From the NCBI GenBank assembly GCA_965602035.1, contig OZ271919.1:992001-1056000 (forward strand): DNA of 64,000 nt, read 5' to 3'. Position 1 is the first letter of the stretch; each line of letters starts with the position of its first letter. Below, one piece after another: positions 51,093 to 59,342 of this stretch. Source of the stretch: Natronospirillum sp965602035 (GTDB lineage Bacteria; Pseudomonadota; Gammaproteobacteria; Pseudomonadales; Natronospirillaceae). The position numbers were made by a program, and so were the translations under genes. The notes under the pieces are model-generated. The model was given only the letters and a program-made list of their open reading frames with translations, searched no databases and was not told the origin of the DNA.

Positions 51093-51989
51093 GGTGGTAC
51101 CTGTTCTCAGGGTTGAGGGGTTGCGGGGGCTGAGGTAGTCGGCAAACTCGCCAATCACCTCGTAAGAGTTCATCAGGTCGTCAGCCAGGCCAATGTCGAT
51201 GGCATCTTGTCCGGTGTAGACCTGGGCTTCGGTGTCGAGCACCGCATCGACCTGCAGGCCGATATTGCCGGCGACCAGCTCGGCGAACTGCAGGCGAGCA
51301 CTGTCCAGCTCTTCCTGCCACCGGCCGCGCACTTCGGCGGGAAGAGCCTGGAAGGCGTTGCCGTCTACCTTGTGTCCACCGGAAAAGACGAACGTGGGCT
51401 TCACGCCGCTGGTCTTGAGCATGGCGGAGTAGTCCACGTGGAGCATTACCACCCCGACACTGCCGGTCATGCCGGACTGGGTGATAATGCGTCGTTCGGC
51501 GGCGCTGGAAATCGCCTGGCCGGCACTGGTGGCCATGTCGTTGACCAGGGCCCAGATCGGTTTCTCTGCGCCCCACTTCTGCAGTGTGGCTGCGAAGTCG
51601 AAACAGCCGTTGGCGCTGCCGCCTGGGGTTTCCATATCCAGCAGCACACCGCGCACTTCTTCGTCGCGCATGGCGGTGTGAATGGTGGCTGCCAATTGCC
51701 GATACCCCATTCCGAAAAACATGCTTCCCCGGTGTGTGAGCGGGCCGACGACCGGTACGATGGCGACGCCATCTTGAATGCGGTACCGGTAGGTGTCCGA
51801 GATTTCTGCTTCGTGGGTAATCGCCCGCTGTCGGGGTTTTTCCTGCGGCTCCCAGTCGCTGACATCCAGCCCGGCGTGCCGAAGCTGGTGATAAAAGAAA
51901 GCCCGCGCGAAGGCGGGCTCCAGGTAAAGCGGCTGGTTCACCAGCACCGAGCTCTGAATGTCGCCCGGGCTGAAGGGCATGCCTGTCAT
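50631..51989 (-). CDS. Prohead protease, S49 family, with scaffold C-terminus (gpC-like)
   Basis: A 452-residue protein (lambda gpC has 439). The first 280 residues are a ClpP-fold S49 peptidase: GPLTHRGSMFFGMGYRQL, LLDMETPGGSANGCF, the Ser in NDMATSAGQAISSAA and a Lys in SGGHKVDGNAF. It cleaves scaffold and portal during maturation. A disordered Ala/Pro/Gln linker leads to a helical scaffold end. An internal ATG can start the scaffold alone. Its ATG overlaps the portal stop (ATGA). Confidence 0.93.
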   Translation of the reverse strand: MTGMPFSPGDIQSSVLVNQPLYLEPAFARAFFYHQLRHAGLDVSDWEPQEKPRQRAITHEAEISDTYRYRIQDGVAIVPVVGPLTHRGSMFFGMGYRQLAATIHTAMRDEEVRGVLLDMETPGGSANGCFDFAATLQKWGAEKPIWALVNDMATSAGQAISSAAERRIITQSGMTGSVGVVMLHVDYSAMLKTSGVKPTFVFSGGHKVDGNAFQALPAEVRGRWQEELDSARLQFAELVAGNIGLQVDAVLDTEAQVYTGQDAIDIGLADDLMNSYEVIGEFADYLSPRNPSTLRTGTTMSKQERIAAEAPQPKPEASNHQHQPGGDDNDPPPAPAAAEAPTGADAAAVAQAERQRIAGILGHEKATGLTALANSLAYDVGLDAELAGKVIEAAASDLAAAKETQAQRDPLGQLMAHEDHPDVPSDGDGGGTPDATASELDDVAGYLAPVHG

Positions 51990-53557
51990 GCGGCCTCCTG
52001 TTCGTCATTGCTGTACAGCTCGGCGGCTGCCTGTTTGTACCAGTCCGGCAAGGGCAGCCCGCGCTTCATGCGCTCGTCGATCTCTCGGGACTGCTGTTCC
52101 ATGAGGTCCTGCCAGTCGTGGCCCATTTTCGCGGCCTCGATTTCATAAGTGCTCAGGCCGTTGTTGATGCGGGCGATCGCGGCGTTCACTTCCTTGATTT
52201 CATCAATCTGCAGCATGCCGCTGCCGATCCACTGGCAGTGGCTCCACGCGTTCTGCTGGTTCATGTAGTCGAAGAAATCCCGGCGGCCCGGCAGCGTGAT
52301 ATGCGCGGCGCTGATCATGTCTTCCAGCCAGAGGTTGAATATCTGTGTGGCGAATCGGCTGGCAATGACCTTGCGCCGGCCGGTCATATACCGGAAGGTT
52401 TCCAGCATTGAGGCCCGAGCACTGCTGTAGTTGGTCTGGGTGTAGTCACGCGCCAATTGCTCGTAACCGACGTTCATGCCGGCGGCGATGTAACGCAGAA
52501 TGGCCCGCTCGAAGTCCGCAAAACCACTGGCCGAATTGCCGCCCTTCATGAGCTTCAGCTCTTCGCCGGCCATCAGGTGCGGCACTTTCACGCCACCGAG
52601 CTTGATGTTTGCCCCCTTGTGGTAGGAGGTCATTATTCTCTGCCATTTTCTGAGCTTCTCGGTTTCACCGCTGCCGATGAGCTGGTAGGCGAGCTCGCCC
52701 GGCATGTCGGCCTGGATCACGGCCGCGTACATGGCATTCACAATGGCATTCTGCAACTGCGTGTCCTGGAACTTGTCGAGCATCTTCAGCCGGGACATGA
52801 TGCTCATGAATGTGTTGATGCCCCGGCAGTTGTTGTCGCCCGTCGGTTCGAAGATGTGCAGGAACCACTGCCGTCCCCACCGGGTCTCCCGTGGTATGCG
52901 GCGCCAGTTGCCACCCCAGGCACCGGCCATCAGGCCATACTCAGGGTCTTTCACCTGATAGGCACGGGCGGCACCGTGGCGGTCCAGCTCCACGCCCATG
53001 CGCATTTCTGCAGAGTCAGGCGCGTGGTTCGGGTTACTGACCCGGTGCGGGCTGATCATTTTGATGGCAGTGCGGTTCAGGCTGTTGCGACGATTGATCC
53101 ACTGGCTAACCGCCATGATCTCGCCCAGCTTGGTGTGCGTGGCAATGCCCTCACGAATCATCATGGTAAACGTGCGGCGTCGTTCGGCATCCAGGTAGCA
53201 GTTGATTTCGTCATCTGCCATTTCGAACCAGGCGGCTTCCACGTCCTGTGCCCATGCTTGCGCGTCTTCCCGGGAAATACCCAGGCGGCGATGCAACGGT
53301 TTCAGTGACAACCGAAAGTTGCTGCCTACGATGTGGTCCACGTGGAGCTGCACGCCGCCACTGGCAATGCCGTGGTTGCGGGTCATGTCCTCCGCACGGG
53401 CATTGCCCAACTCATGGCCCGGGCTCAGCGCCGCATCAGGCATCATGTTCTGTGGCGTCCAGGGAGCGAGCTCACCCGAGGGCCCTTCGCCGGCGGCGTC
53501 ATAGCCGTTACTGGCCAGGTTGATCTCCCGGTTTCGGTGATCGTAGAGCTTCACCAT
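51986..53557 (-). CDS. Portal protein, lambda gpB family
   Basis: A 523-residue protein (lambda gpB has 533) forming the dodecameric channel for DNA. Blocks include GYDAAGEGPSGELAPWTPQN, NHGIASGGVQLHVDHIVGSN, HIFEPTGDNNCRGINTFMS, FADFERAILRYIAAGMNVGY and RDYTQTNYSSARASMLETFR. The ATG at 53557 overlaps the gpW stop (TAATG), so the longer frame to 53713 is not used. It lies between gpW and the protease gene. Confidence 0.95.
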   Translation of the reverse strand: MVKLYDHRNREINLASNGYDAAGEGPSGELAPWTPQNMMPDAALSPGHELGNARAEDMTRNHGIASGGVQLHVDHIVGSNFRLSLKPLHRRLGISREDAQAWAQDVEAAWFEMADDEINCYLDAERRRTFTMMIREGIATHTKLGEIMAVSQWINRRNSLNRTAIKMISPHRVSNPNHAPDSAEMRMGVELDRHGAARAYQVKDPEYGLMAGAWGGNWRRIPRETRWGRQWFLHIFEPTGDNNCRGINTFMSIMSRLKMLDKFQDTQLQNAIVNAMYAAVIQADMPGELAYQLIGSGETEKLRKWQRIMTSYHKGANIKLGGVKVPHLMAGEELKLMKGGNSASGFADFERAILRYIAAGMNVGYEQLARDYTQTNYSSARASMLETFRYMTGRRKVIASRFATQIFNLWLEDMISAAHITLPGRRDFFDYMNQQNAWSHCQWIGSGMLQIDEIKEVNAAIARINNGLSTYEIEAAKMGHDWQDLMEQQSREIDERMKRGLPLPDWYKQAAAELYSNDEQEAA

Positions 53558-53760
53558 TACAGAGTGACTCCCGCCGGGCCGCGCCGATTGGATCGGCCGA
53601 GCTCGGCTTTCAGCTCGCCAATGTACATGCGCAGCATGTGAATGTTGCCGGAGCTGAATTCCGTGGTCTTGCCGTTTACCGTGCAACGCACCACTTTCTG
53701 GCCGGTGATCCACTCGTGGTAGGCGGCCTCGGCTTCGGCCAGCTTGGTCTCGGTGGTCAT
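53557..53760 (-). CDS. Head-tail connector, gpW-like
   Basis: A 67-residue protein (lambda gpW has 68). YHEWITGQKVVRCTVNGKTT and YIGELKAELGRSNRRGPAG follow the gpW pattern, including the C-terminal RRGPAG found in lambda. It binds the portal after packaging so that the tail can be added. It starts 12 bases after the terminase and overlaps the portal start. Confidence 0.93.
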   Translation of the reverse strand: MTTETKLAEAEAAYHEWITGQKVVRCTVNGKTTEFSSGNIHMLRMYIGELKAELGRSNRRGPAGVTL

Positions 53761-53772
53761 GCTGCTACCTCA

Positions 53773-55671
53773 TCAGATGGCGCCGAGTTCTTCCCAGTCC
53801 TCGGCACTGTCAGTGTTTGTGTCTGGGTTGCGGCGGCCGACATCATCCAGGATCAGACCGAATGACGATTGCAGAAGCCGGATGGCGACCAGGTTGTAAA
53901 CGGCCGTGTCCCAGGCTTCGTTGCGGCGCCCTTTCGGGTCCCATTTGAACGCCCGCATGCCGTTGATCACCGTGGGAACACGGTCTTCCGCCACCAGCAT
54001 CTGGAAGTACTCTTCCTGGAATTCGGTATGCACTGGCCAGTGCCAGTAGCCCGGCCCCGGGATCAAGACCTTCAGGCGGTCATACAGCGTGGATTTCGCT
54101 TCGTAAGTGCCGACGTTGATCAGCCGTACGCCACCCTTGAGCAGCTTCTTGCTGGGCTTCAGCAACGGGTGGCCGACCGTGTTCATACCCTTGATCGGAA
54201 AGAACCGGGTGCTCTGCCGGGCACAGAACGCGTACACCTCCGAGGTGTAGTGGCCACCGGAGTCGATCAGCGCCACCTGGGCGCGCATCAGGTTTCCCGA
54301 GGGCGTTCGGAACTGCCGGTTCAGGTTTTCCTCGAGCCGGTCCCAGATCTCTTTCTGGCCCAGGTTGCCGTAGATCTTGCGGTAGCTGACCCGGTAGCTC
54401 TCTTCGCCCGCGATCCAGGCTACCCAGTCAATCTCGAACCGGTCGTCCTGGCTGTCCACCGCGACGGTCAGCACACAGTCTTCAACGGGTATCGCTGCCG
54501 GGTAATGTTCCCGGCGGGCCATCAGCTGCTCGTGGTCCAGCTTGGTTTCGTCTTCTACCCAGGCCTCACCCAGTGTTGTGTTGGTGAAGGCCTTCAGCGT
54601 TTTCCGGCTCTTCTGTGCCTTGATCCAGTCGCTGACGATTTTCGACCAGGGCGAAAAATGCGAGTACACCGCCCATAGGTGGAATGCCACTGAGCCGGGT
54701 GTCGGTGCGATATCACCCGTATCGGCATGGTAGAAGTCCATGCCATTCCAGGTGCGCAGACCCTGACGGCTTTCCCAGTACCCGTCGGCGTCTGCCTCCC
54801 GGTACTCGGTGTAATCGAACCGCTCTTCGCAGACCTCGCACTGGTACCGGACCGAGGCGGCGCGCTTGGCCGGCTTGGCGCTTTCATCCCACTTCAGTCC
54901 GAAGTGCGCGGTCTTCCCGCCGAACTTCAACACCTGGTGCTCACCGCAGCGTGGGCACGGAATGTACCGATCGAAGTAGTGCTCCGAATTCTCGGCCGCA
55001 AGCGTTATGTGGCACTGGCCATCAATGCCGGGGGTACTGCCCCGGTTTGACTTCCCAAACGCCGAACCCTCGAGGCGCTTGTCACCCAGAAACGTCGGCG
55101 TGCCCTCGCCTTCCACATCCAGGTCGAATTTGCTCAATTCGTCGTAGAACCCGGCGTCTACCGAGATCTCCCGGTAGTTCTTCGCCGCCTTGCCACCGAG
55201 CATGTGCAACACGCGCCCGTTGGTGAACGTCTTGCTCTCGATGGTGTTGTTCTTGTGCTTCCGGCCGATCCAGGGGAACAGGTCCCGAACGATCGACACG
55301 TCCCGAATCATCGGGTCGATGTGCTTCTTGCTGAACCGGTGCCGGGCTGAATCATCCGGCTGCCAGATCGCCAGGTTGCGTTTCTTGTGCTCCAGGAAGT
55401 ACCCGATCGCGATCGTGACGCACTTCGTGTAACCAACCCGTGCCGACTTAACCCAGTTCACTTCCTGGATGGCGTCGTTGGTCATGGCATTGAGAATCGC
55501 CACCTGGTTGGGGACTGTCTCCCATTTGCCATCGATGTAGGACGATTCCGGCGACAGGTAGAAGTGCTTGTCGGCCCACTCGACCCCAGTCATCGGTGGT
55601 GATCGGTGCATGACCTCCATACCCGATCGAACAGCCTTAGCTAACGCGCTCCTCTGCTTCGCGGATAACAT
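53773..55671 (-). CDS. Terminase large subunit, gpA family
   Basis: ATPase-nuclease that cuts and packages phage DNA, about 632 residues (lambda gpA has 641). The Walker A variant KSARVGYTK is nearly the same as the lambda KSARVGYSK, and Walker B is AGFYDELSKFD. A zinc-binding group (CPRCGEH, CEVCEE) lies in the middle. Acidic nuclease residues are in AVDSQDDRFEI, ALIDSGGHYT and AWDTAVYNL. ATG 55671 lies within the end of the small-subunit gene; an ATG at 55620 is an alternative. The frame continues upstream to 55731, but that would overlap the small subunit more. Confidence 0.95.
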   Translation of the reverse strand: MLSAKQRSALAKAVRSGMEVMHRSPPMTGVEWADKHFYLSPESSYIDGKWETVPNQVAILNAMTNDAIQEVNWVKSARVGYTKCVTIAIGYFLEHKKRNLAIWQPDDSARHRFSKKHIDPMIRDVSIVRDLFPWIGRKHKNNTIESKTFTNGRVLHMLGGKAAKNYREISVDAGFYDELSKFDLDVEGEGTPTFLGDKRLEGSAFGKSNRGSTPGIDGQCHITLAAENSEHYFDRYIPCPRCGEHQVLKFGGKTAHFGLKWDESAKPAKRAASVRYQCEVCEERFDYTEYREADADGYWESRQGLRTWNGMDFYHADTGDIAPTPGSVAFHLWAVYSHFSPWSKIVSDWIKAQKSRKTLKAFTNTTLGEAWVEDETKLDHEQLMARREHYPAAIPVEDCVLTVAVDSQDDRFEIDWVAWIAGEESYRVSYRKIYGNLGQKEIWDRLEENLNRQFRTPSGNLMRAQVALIDSGGHYTSEVYAFCARQSTRFFPIKGMNTVGHPLLKPSKKLLKGGVRLINVGTYEAKSTLYDRLKVLIPGPGYWHWPVHTEFQEEYFQMLVAEDRVPTVINGMRAFKWDPKGRRNEAWDTAVYNLVAIRLLQSSFGLILDDVGRRNPDTNTDSAEDWEELGAI

Positions 55672-56206
55672 CTTCAATGATTTCGTCCAGGTAGTCGTCG
55701 GCCCGGGCCGCCTCGTTCTGGTGGCGTACAATCTCCGATCGCACGTAATCCACCTGGCGCTCCGTCAGGTCGGGGAACTGGCGTTTCATGTTGAGCGGCA
55801 GGCTGTCGAGCACCGACGATGTCCGGCCGAGAATCTGCACCAGTACCTGGCGGATCACATCCACCGGTGCCGACCGGCCCTCCAAGATGTCGTTCTGGTT
55901 CTGCAACCGGCGTGTTTCCTCCTGCAGCTTCCGGGCTCTCAGCTTTTCCACCGGGTCAGTGATTGATGAAAAGTCTTCATCGCCCGAAGGGCCTGCCGGT
56001 TTTATCTTTCGCGCCTGTCTCTCCAGGGCGTCAGCAACACGATTCGCAACAACCGCTTTCGCTGTGAAATATTTGCTGCGTCCGATTCGGGCTACCGGCT
56101 CAACACCCCACGAATCCAGCGTCGGTGGCGTGATCCCGAGGCTATCAGCCATTTGATGGCGATTAAGCCACCCGGGCTGCTTTTTGACCCCCGATTCCTT
56201 CGCCAT
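55637..56206 (-). CDS. Terminase small subunit, Nu1/DUF1441-like
   Basis: A 189-residue DNA-recognition subunit. The N-terminal winged helix (WLNRHQMADSLGITPPTLDS, WGVEPVARIGRSKYFTAKAV) resembles the Nu1 DNA-binding domain, and ARKLQEETRRLQNQNDILEG is the helix leading to the part that binds the large subunit. It should recognise a cos site nearby, perhaps in the spacer at 56207-56281, and guide the large subunit. Its end overlaps the large subunit. Confidence 0.88.
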   Translation of the reverse strand: MAKESGVKKQPGWLNRHQMADSLGITPPTLDSWGVEPVARIGRSKYFTAKAVVANRVADALERQARKIKPAGPSGDEDFSSITDPVEKLRARKLQEETRRLQNQNDILEGRSAPVDVIRQVLVQILGRTSSVLDSLPLNMKRQFPDLTERQVDYVRSEIVRHQNEAARADDYLDEIIEDVIREAEERVS

Positions 56207-56281
56207 TCGTCATTGTTTCTGCAGGTCGAATAATAAAATTGGATTCGTGATAGCTGGTAAATAGTGAAAGCCTGAGCTCAC

Positions 56282-56584
56282 CTATACCCGCAATGATGCC
56301 AGGTGCCCGAAAGGACCCGCGACACCGGGGGTCTCGCCACGCGGTGAGGCAGCGCCACTCGCAGCGGCCAGCCCCAGCGCAGTCTGGCATTGCTCGGTTT
56401 CGTAAAGCAGAATCAGAACCTCCGTCTGGTGTTCTGGCTCCAATACCACGGTGCCATCTGGTTGAAGCGGCGGCAGATCCAGCTCGGTATCAATCCGGCA
56501 CTCGGCCGGTGGCGGTGGATCCTGCTTCGGCAGGATCTGGCAACCGCTCACCAAAACGGCGAGACCAATCACCGGCAGGGTCAT
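56282..56584 (-). CDS. Rz1-like spanin lipoprotein
   Basis: About 100 residues starting at MTLPVIGLAVLVSGCQ, a signal peptide with lipobox VSGC, then a proline run (KQDPPPPAEC) as in outer-membrane o-spanins. It is longer than Rz1 of lambda (60). It is last in the lysis group and its start lies inside the preceding 66-codon gene, the nested design typical of Rz/Rz1. No obvious transmembrane i-spanin accompanies it. Confidence 0.72.
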   Translation of the reverse strand: MTLPVIGLAVLVSGCQILPKQDPPPPAECRIDTELDLPPLQPDGTVVLEPEHQTEVLILLYETEQCQTALGLAAASGAASPRGETPGVAGPFGHLASLRV

Positions 56585-56690
56585 CAACGATCTTCTGCAC
56601 TGCACGCTCGTGCTCCCGTCGCTTGAGCTCACTCCGAATCTCATCAACCAGGTCCAGTACCCGGTTAAGAAGTCTTACCCAGTCGCTCAT
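56490..56690 (-). CDS. Small lysis-cassette protein overlapping Rz1-like gene
   Basis: A 66-residue charged helical protein (WVRLLNRVLDLVDEIRSELK, REHERAVQKIVDDPAGDWSR). It overlaps the holin-like gene at its start and the lipoprotein gene at its end. Position suggests the Rz slot, but no membrane anchor is present, so it is not a standard i-spanin. Function unknown. Confidence 0.55.
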   Translation of the reverse strand: MSDWVRLLNRVLDLVDEIRSELKRREHERAVQKIVDDPAGDWSRRFGERLPDPAEAGSTATGRVPD

Positions 56691-57024
56691 ACATGCGCCC
56701 TCGGATTCGCTCGGCCAGCTGGTCAGCGCTCAGGCCCGTGCGCTTGAGTGTCTTGGGTGCCTGGCGTGCCAACACCTGAGCGGTTTCGTTCAGCCACTCG
56801 TGCCGGGTCTCAAAGTCAGCGCGCTTTCCGAGCTCCAGTAGTTTTTCGCCTGCAGTGTCCAGGGCACCGCGGATCTCTCCGTCCAGAGTCTTGAACAGCT
56901 CATTGTCTTTGCTCAGGCCTACCCACTCGCGCACGGTGTTAAGGGCCCAGATGGCGACGGCAGTCAGTACGCCGAGCAACAGCTCGACGCCGTAACCGAT
57001 CAGAAACTGAATCAGTTCGTTCAT
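56665..57024 (-). CDS. Holin-like membrane protein
   Basis: A 119-residue protein with one strong N-terminal hydrophobic helix (FLIGYGVELLLGVLTAVAIW) and a long soluble helical tail (TLDGEIRGALDTAGEKLLEL). GGAG precedes its ATG. It lies after the endolysin in the lysis group. One helix with a cytoplasmic tail fits a class III holin or an anchored lysis factor; the match is by topology and context. Confidence 0.65.
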   Translation of the reverse strand: MNELIQFLIGYGVELLLGVLTAVAIWALNTVREWVGLSKDNELFKTLDGEIRGALDTAGEKLLELGKRADFETRHEWLNETAQVLARQAPKTLKRTGLSADQLAERIRGRMYERLGKTS

Positions 57025-57124
57025 GGTGTTTGCTCCGTATGGAAGTCAGCCGGCACCAGGCCAGCCAGGTGGCGACACAGATGGTCACCAGAATGATGAC
57101 GGCCAGCTCCAGTGCTGGCCTCAT
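56939..57124 (-). CDS. Possible small membrane protein between endolysin and holin
   Basis: A 61-codon frame starting two bases after the endolysin stop, with one hydrophobic helix (LELAVIILVTICVATWLAWC) and a basic end. AGGG lies upstream. The last half overlaps the holin-like gene in another frame, which lowers confidence. It could be an i-spanin-like or holin partner. Confidence 0.35.
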   Translation of the reverse strand: MRPALELAVIILVTICVATWLAWCRLTSIRSKHHERTDSVSDRLRRRAVARRTDCRRHLGP

Positions 57125-57126
57125 GG

Positions 57127-57624
57127 TCAGTCGCCCTTGATGTCTGCAGCGGTGAACAGGTCGTCCCATGTCCCGTACACGAATACCCGCTGCTGCAGCC
57201 CGATGTCCTTACGGCGATCGACGTGGCAGAAACCGTTATGCAAGCCAATGGACCAGCCCAGACGCCAGGCCAATTGCGCGAACGCCAGCTTGCGCATGGT
57301 GGGCCAATCCCGCCAGGGAATGTCCGCGGCCATGCTCCCGTGCGTCAGGTGCTTGGGGTTCTTGGTGAGGTGCAGGCTGCGAGGGTGCCCACCCTTCCCG
57401 TTGTTGATCGCTGCATTGTGCTCAGGCGTTCGGCACACGCTGTTGGTGTTGAGCGGACTGCCCCATTTGATTCGCAGGTTCGGCAATGCCACCGCGAACC
57501 GGATATCCATTTCTATGACGCCGGTACCGGGAATTGGCACGCCATCTTGATCCAGCTTCCGGGTGCCCTGGCAATCCAACTCATGGCGCTTGAAAAACGG
57601 AATGGCATCGGTCCAAGTGGTCAT
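57127..57624 (-). CDS. Endolysin, peptidase M15 type
   Basis: A 165-residue zinc peptidase that cuts D-Ala/L-Ala bonds in peptidoglycan stems. The metal site is visible as HGSMAADIPW (His and Asp) and the C-terminal His in NGFCHVDRR; SVCRTPEHNAAINNGKGGHP is the substrate-side region. There is no signal peptide, so it needs the holin. Its ATG overlaps the stop of the upstream membrane gene (ATGA), and it lies at the head of the late operon, the lambda SRRz position. Confidence 0.85.
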   Translation of the reverse strand: MTTWTDAIPFFKRHELDCQGTRKLDQDGVPIPGTGVIEMDIRFAVALPNLRIKWGSPLNTNSVCRTPEHNAAINNGKGGHPRSLHLTKNPKHLTHGSMAADIPWRDWPTMRKLAFAQLAWRLGWSIGLHNGFCHVDRRKDIGLQQRVFVYGTWDDLFTAADIKGD

Positions 57625-58025
57625 TTGGTGCTCCCGCCGGACTGGCTCTGGATGAAGTTGTTCAGCGTGGTGTTCATGGCGCCAATCTGTTCGCGCATTG
57701 CCTGCATCTCCCGAATCATCGGCTGCACTGCGTTATCGATTCTCTGGTCCATTTCATGCCGCTTCGGGTGCTGCTCAGCCACCAGCACTTTGAACTGGTG
57801 CAGATCCTGGCCGTGTTCACTGATTCGCCGATGAAGCTGCTCACCGAGGTCTTTACTGTCATCCCGGTTTTCCTTGGCGAACACTTTCAGGTCGTCATGG
57901 AATGAGTTGGTCAAATCCCTGATCTCTCGCTTGTTGGACCGGATGACATACCACATCCCGGTGGTGGCCAGGCCAATGATGGATACCATCAAACCCAGAA
58001 TTGTAAGGGCTTCTTCGGAAAGCAA
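57621..58025 (-). CDS. Membrane/coiled-coil protein heading the late operon
   Basis: A 134-residue protein with one membrane helix (ALTILGLMVSIIGLATTGMW) and a long charged helical part (EQLHRRISEHGQDLHQFKVL, EMDQRIDNAVQPMIREMQAM). The start is a TTG at 58025, six bases after a perfect AAGGAG; the frame upstream of it covers terminators. It could be an i-spanin (helix plus coiled coil) or an antiholin. First gene after the late terminators. Confidence 0.68.
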   Translation of the reverse strand: MLSEEALTILGLMVSIIGLATTGMWYVIRSNKREIRDLTNSFHDDLKVFAKENRDDSKDLGEQLHRRISEHGQDLHQFKVLVAEQHPKRHEMDQRIDNAVQPMIREMQAMREQIGAMNTTLNNFIQSQSGGSTK

Positions 58026-58059
58026 ACCGGACTCCTTTCTGTCAACCGGGACCCCAGCC

Positions 58060-58086
58060 AAAAAAAAGCCCGCACGATGGCGGGCC
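58060..58086 (-). terminator. Late leader terminator 3
   Basis: GCCCGC-CATCGT-GCGGGC on the minus strand followed by eight T residues; strong. It lies about 35 bases before the first late gene start. Confidence 0.88.
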
Positions 58087-58118
58087 AGTGAGGTCTTGAA
58101 TGCTCGGTAATGCACCAA

Positions 58119-58154
58119 CAAAAAAGCCCCGGCAGGTCTCCCCGCCAGGGCTTC
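58119..58154 (-). terminator. Late leader terminator 2
   Basis: GCCCTGGC/GCCGGGGC stem with an 11-base loop region, followed by TTTTTTG on the minus strand. Confidence 0.85.
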
Positions 58155-58168
58155 ATGTGGCAACGGCA

Positions 58169-58202
58169 GAAACGAAAAAAAAGCCCGACCAGTGGCCAAG
58201 CT
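58169..58202 (-). terminator. Late leader terminator 1
   Basis: GCTTGGCC pairs with GGTCGGGC (three G-U pairs) and is followed by eight T residues. It is the weakest stem of the three and closest to the promoter. Confidence 0.65.
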
Positions 58203-58231
58203 TCTTACGTAACTATCGCAACGTAGCTGAA

Positions 58232-58260
58232 ACGGTACTTTTTCTGATATCGGGTGTCAA
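58232..58260 (-). promoter_or_regulatory. Putative late promoter (pR'-like)
   Basis: On the minus strand TTGACA (58255-58260) is 17 bases from TACCGT (58232-58237). Transcription would start near 58225 and meet three terminators before the first late gene, as at lambda pR'-tR'. A TTACGTAA palindrome (58205-58212) lies in the early transcribed part. Confidence 0.6.
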
Positions 58261-58267
58261 GCACAAC

Positions 58268-58558
58268 TCAAAGATTTGACGCATCCCAAGAAAATCTTTC
58301 CTCTTCAATTAGCTTCAGGATGGCCTTCTCTTCAGCAATGCCCCTCGCTAATCCTTTGATCGCCTCACGGTCTGAGTCGCCGAACTCCGATAGCTTTGGA
58401 AAATCACCCAGAAATCCTAACAGAGCCTCTTTTTCGCTATCGGTCATATCCAATGTATCAATTAGGAGCTGCGGGCACCGGCGGTTTCGGGCGAAATATT
58501 GATTGATCTTTAATCCAATGTATCTGGATCTATCATCCAATTCCGGCTCACGCGTCAT
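58268..58558 (-). CDS. Hypothetical partner of the DUF4145 protein
   Basis: A 96-residue, acidic helical protein not recognised (QLLIDTLDMTDSEKEALLGF, AIKGLARGIAEEKAILKLIE). Its ATG overlaps the end of the DUF4145 gene by 11 bases, so the two are translated together. It ends just before the late promoter. Moderately A+T-rich compared with late genes. Confidence 0.65.
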   Translation of the reverse strand: MTREPELDDRSRYIGLKINQYFARNRRCPQLLIDTLDMTDSEKEALLGFLGDFPKLSEFGDSDREAIKGLARGIAEEKAILKLIEEERFSWDASNL

Positions 58559-59156
58559 CTTTACCCGCCGATCGTATTCCTCGCGTTACCCTGGCAGGTA
58601 GCACAAATAATAGTTCAGCAAGCGCGCTCGTGAACTCGATCGTCTGACTTGCTTCTTCAAACGATGGGAGATCAGAGCCGTCATCGCTATGTCGTTGATC
58701 ATTAGCTTCGAGCCTAACCTGGTGCGCCCACTCGGCCATGCCGTCAGTAATTACGTTGTCTGCTTTGGCCCGGTCTATTCGCCCGAATAATTTACCGTCA
58801 CTGTAACCCTTCGCTTTCAGCATCGCATCCACTGCAGAAGCGCAAAGCATTATCGCTCCGGCCGGCGCCGACGCAGAATCCCGCGCTTGTTGAAGGTAGG
58901 CTGCCGCACGGCTGGGTACAGCCTCATCGACCGAGTCTTCTGATGGGTACAGTTCATTTGCTTCACCGGAACCTCGAGTGCCGGCGAGCAATACGCCTCC
59001 GCAGCGCTCACACACGTAGACGCCCCACAACCGTTTCTGTGACTGCCAGTGATTATACGTTTCGAACAAAGAGCTTTGTTGACGCAGACTAGGCGAGTCA
59101 ATTTTACAATGAGGGCAACGTCCAACTCCCTCCAAATACTTTCCCATCCTCGGCAT
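58548..59156 (-). CDS. DUF4145-like protein with N-terminal zinc ribbon
   Basis: About 203 residues. The N-terminus holds two CxxC pairs (GRCPHCKID and VCERCGG), a zinc ribbon. The C-terminal half (AAAYLQQARDSASAPAGAIM, LCASAVDAMLKAKGY, RLEANDQRHSDDG) matches DUF4145, a helical domain often found alone or fused to nucleases in restriction and defence loci. GGGAGG lies six bases before ATG 59156. It forms a two-gene unit with the downstream 96-residue gene and diverges from the BRCT gene. Not a phage structural gene; probably a moron. Confidence 0.75.
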   Translation of the reverse strand: MPRMGKYLEGVGRCPHCKIDSPSLRQQSSLFETYNHWQSQKRLWGVYVCERCGGVLLAGTRGSGEANELYPSEDSVDEAVPSRAAAYLQQARDSASAPAGAIMLCASAVDAMLKAKGYSDGKLFGRIDRAKADNVITDGMAEWAHQVRLEANDQRHSDDGSDLPSFEEASQTIEFTSALAELLFVLPARVTRGIRSAGKDDA

Positions 59157-59262
59157 TAACATCCTCCCTTGTGATGAATGCGCGATACTCCGTTGCGCAT
59201 AGGCACAGCGTAGCTTACAGCGGATCATGGCGCGAGGCCCATCTATGGATTATCTCGGTATC

Positions 59263-59291
59263 TTGCGGTATTCCTGGTCCATGCCTAGACT
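59263..59291 (+). promoter_or_regulatory. Putative promoter of the BRCT gene
   Basis: TTGCGG (59263-59268) and TAGACT (59286-59291) are 17 bases apart, about 50 bases upstream of the plus-strand ATG. The divergent DUF4145 unit must have its own promoter in the same spacer. Confidence 0.4.
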
Positions 59292-59342
59292 TGTAGTGAA
59301 TAACGCCACATGGAAGCGATAGCAGCCGAAAGGAGCAGGCAG

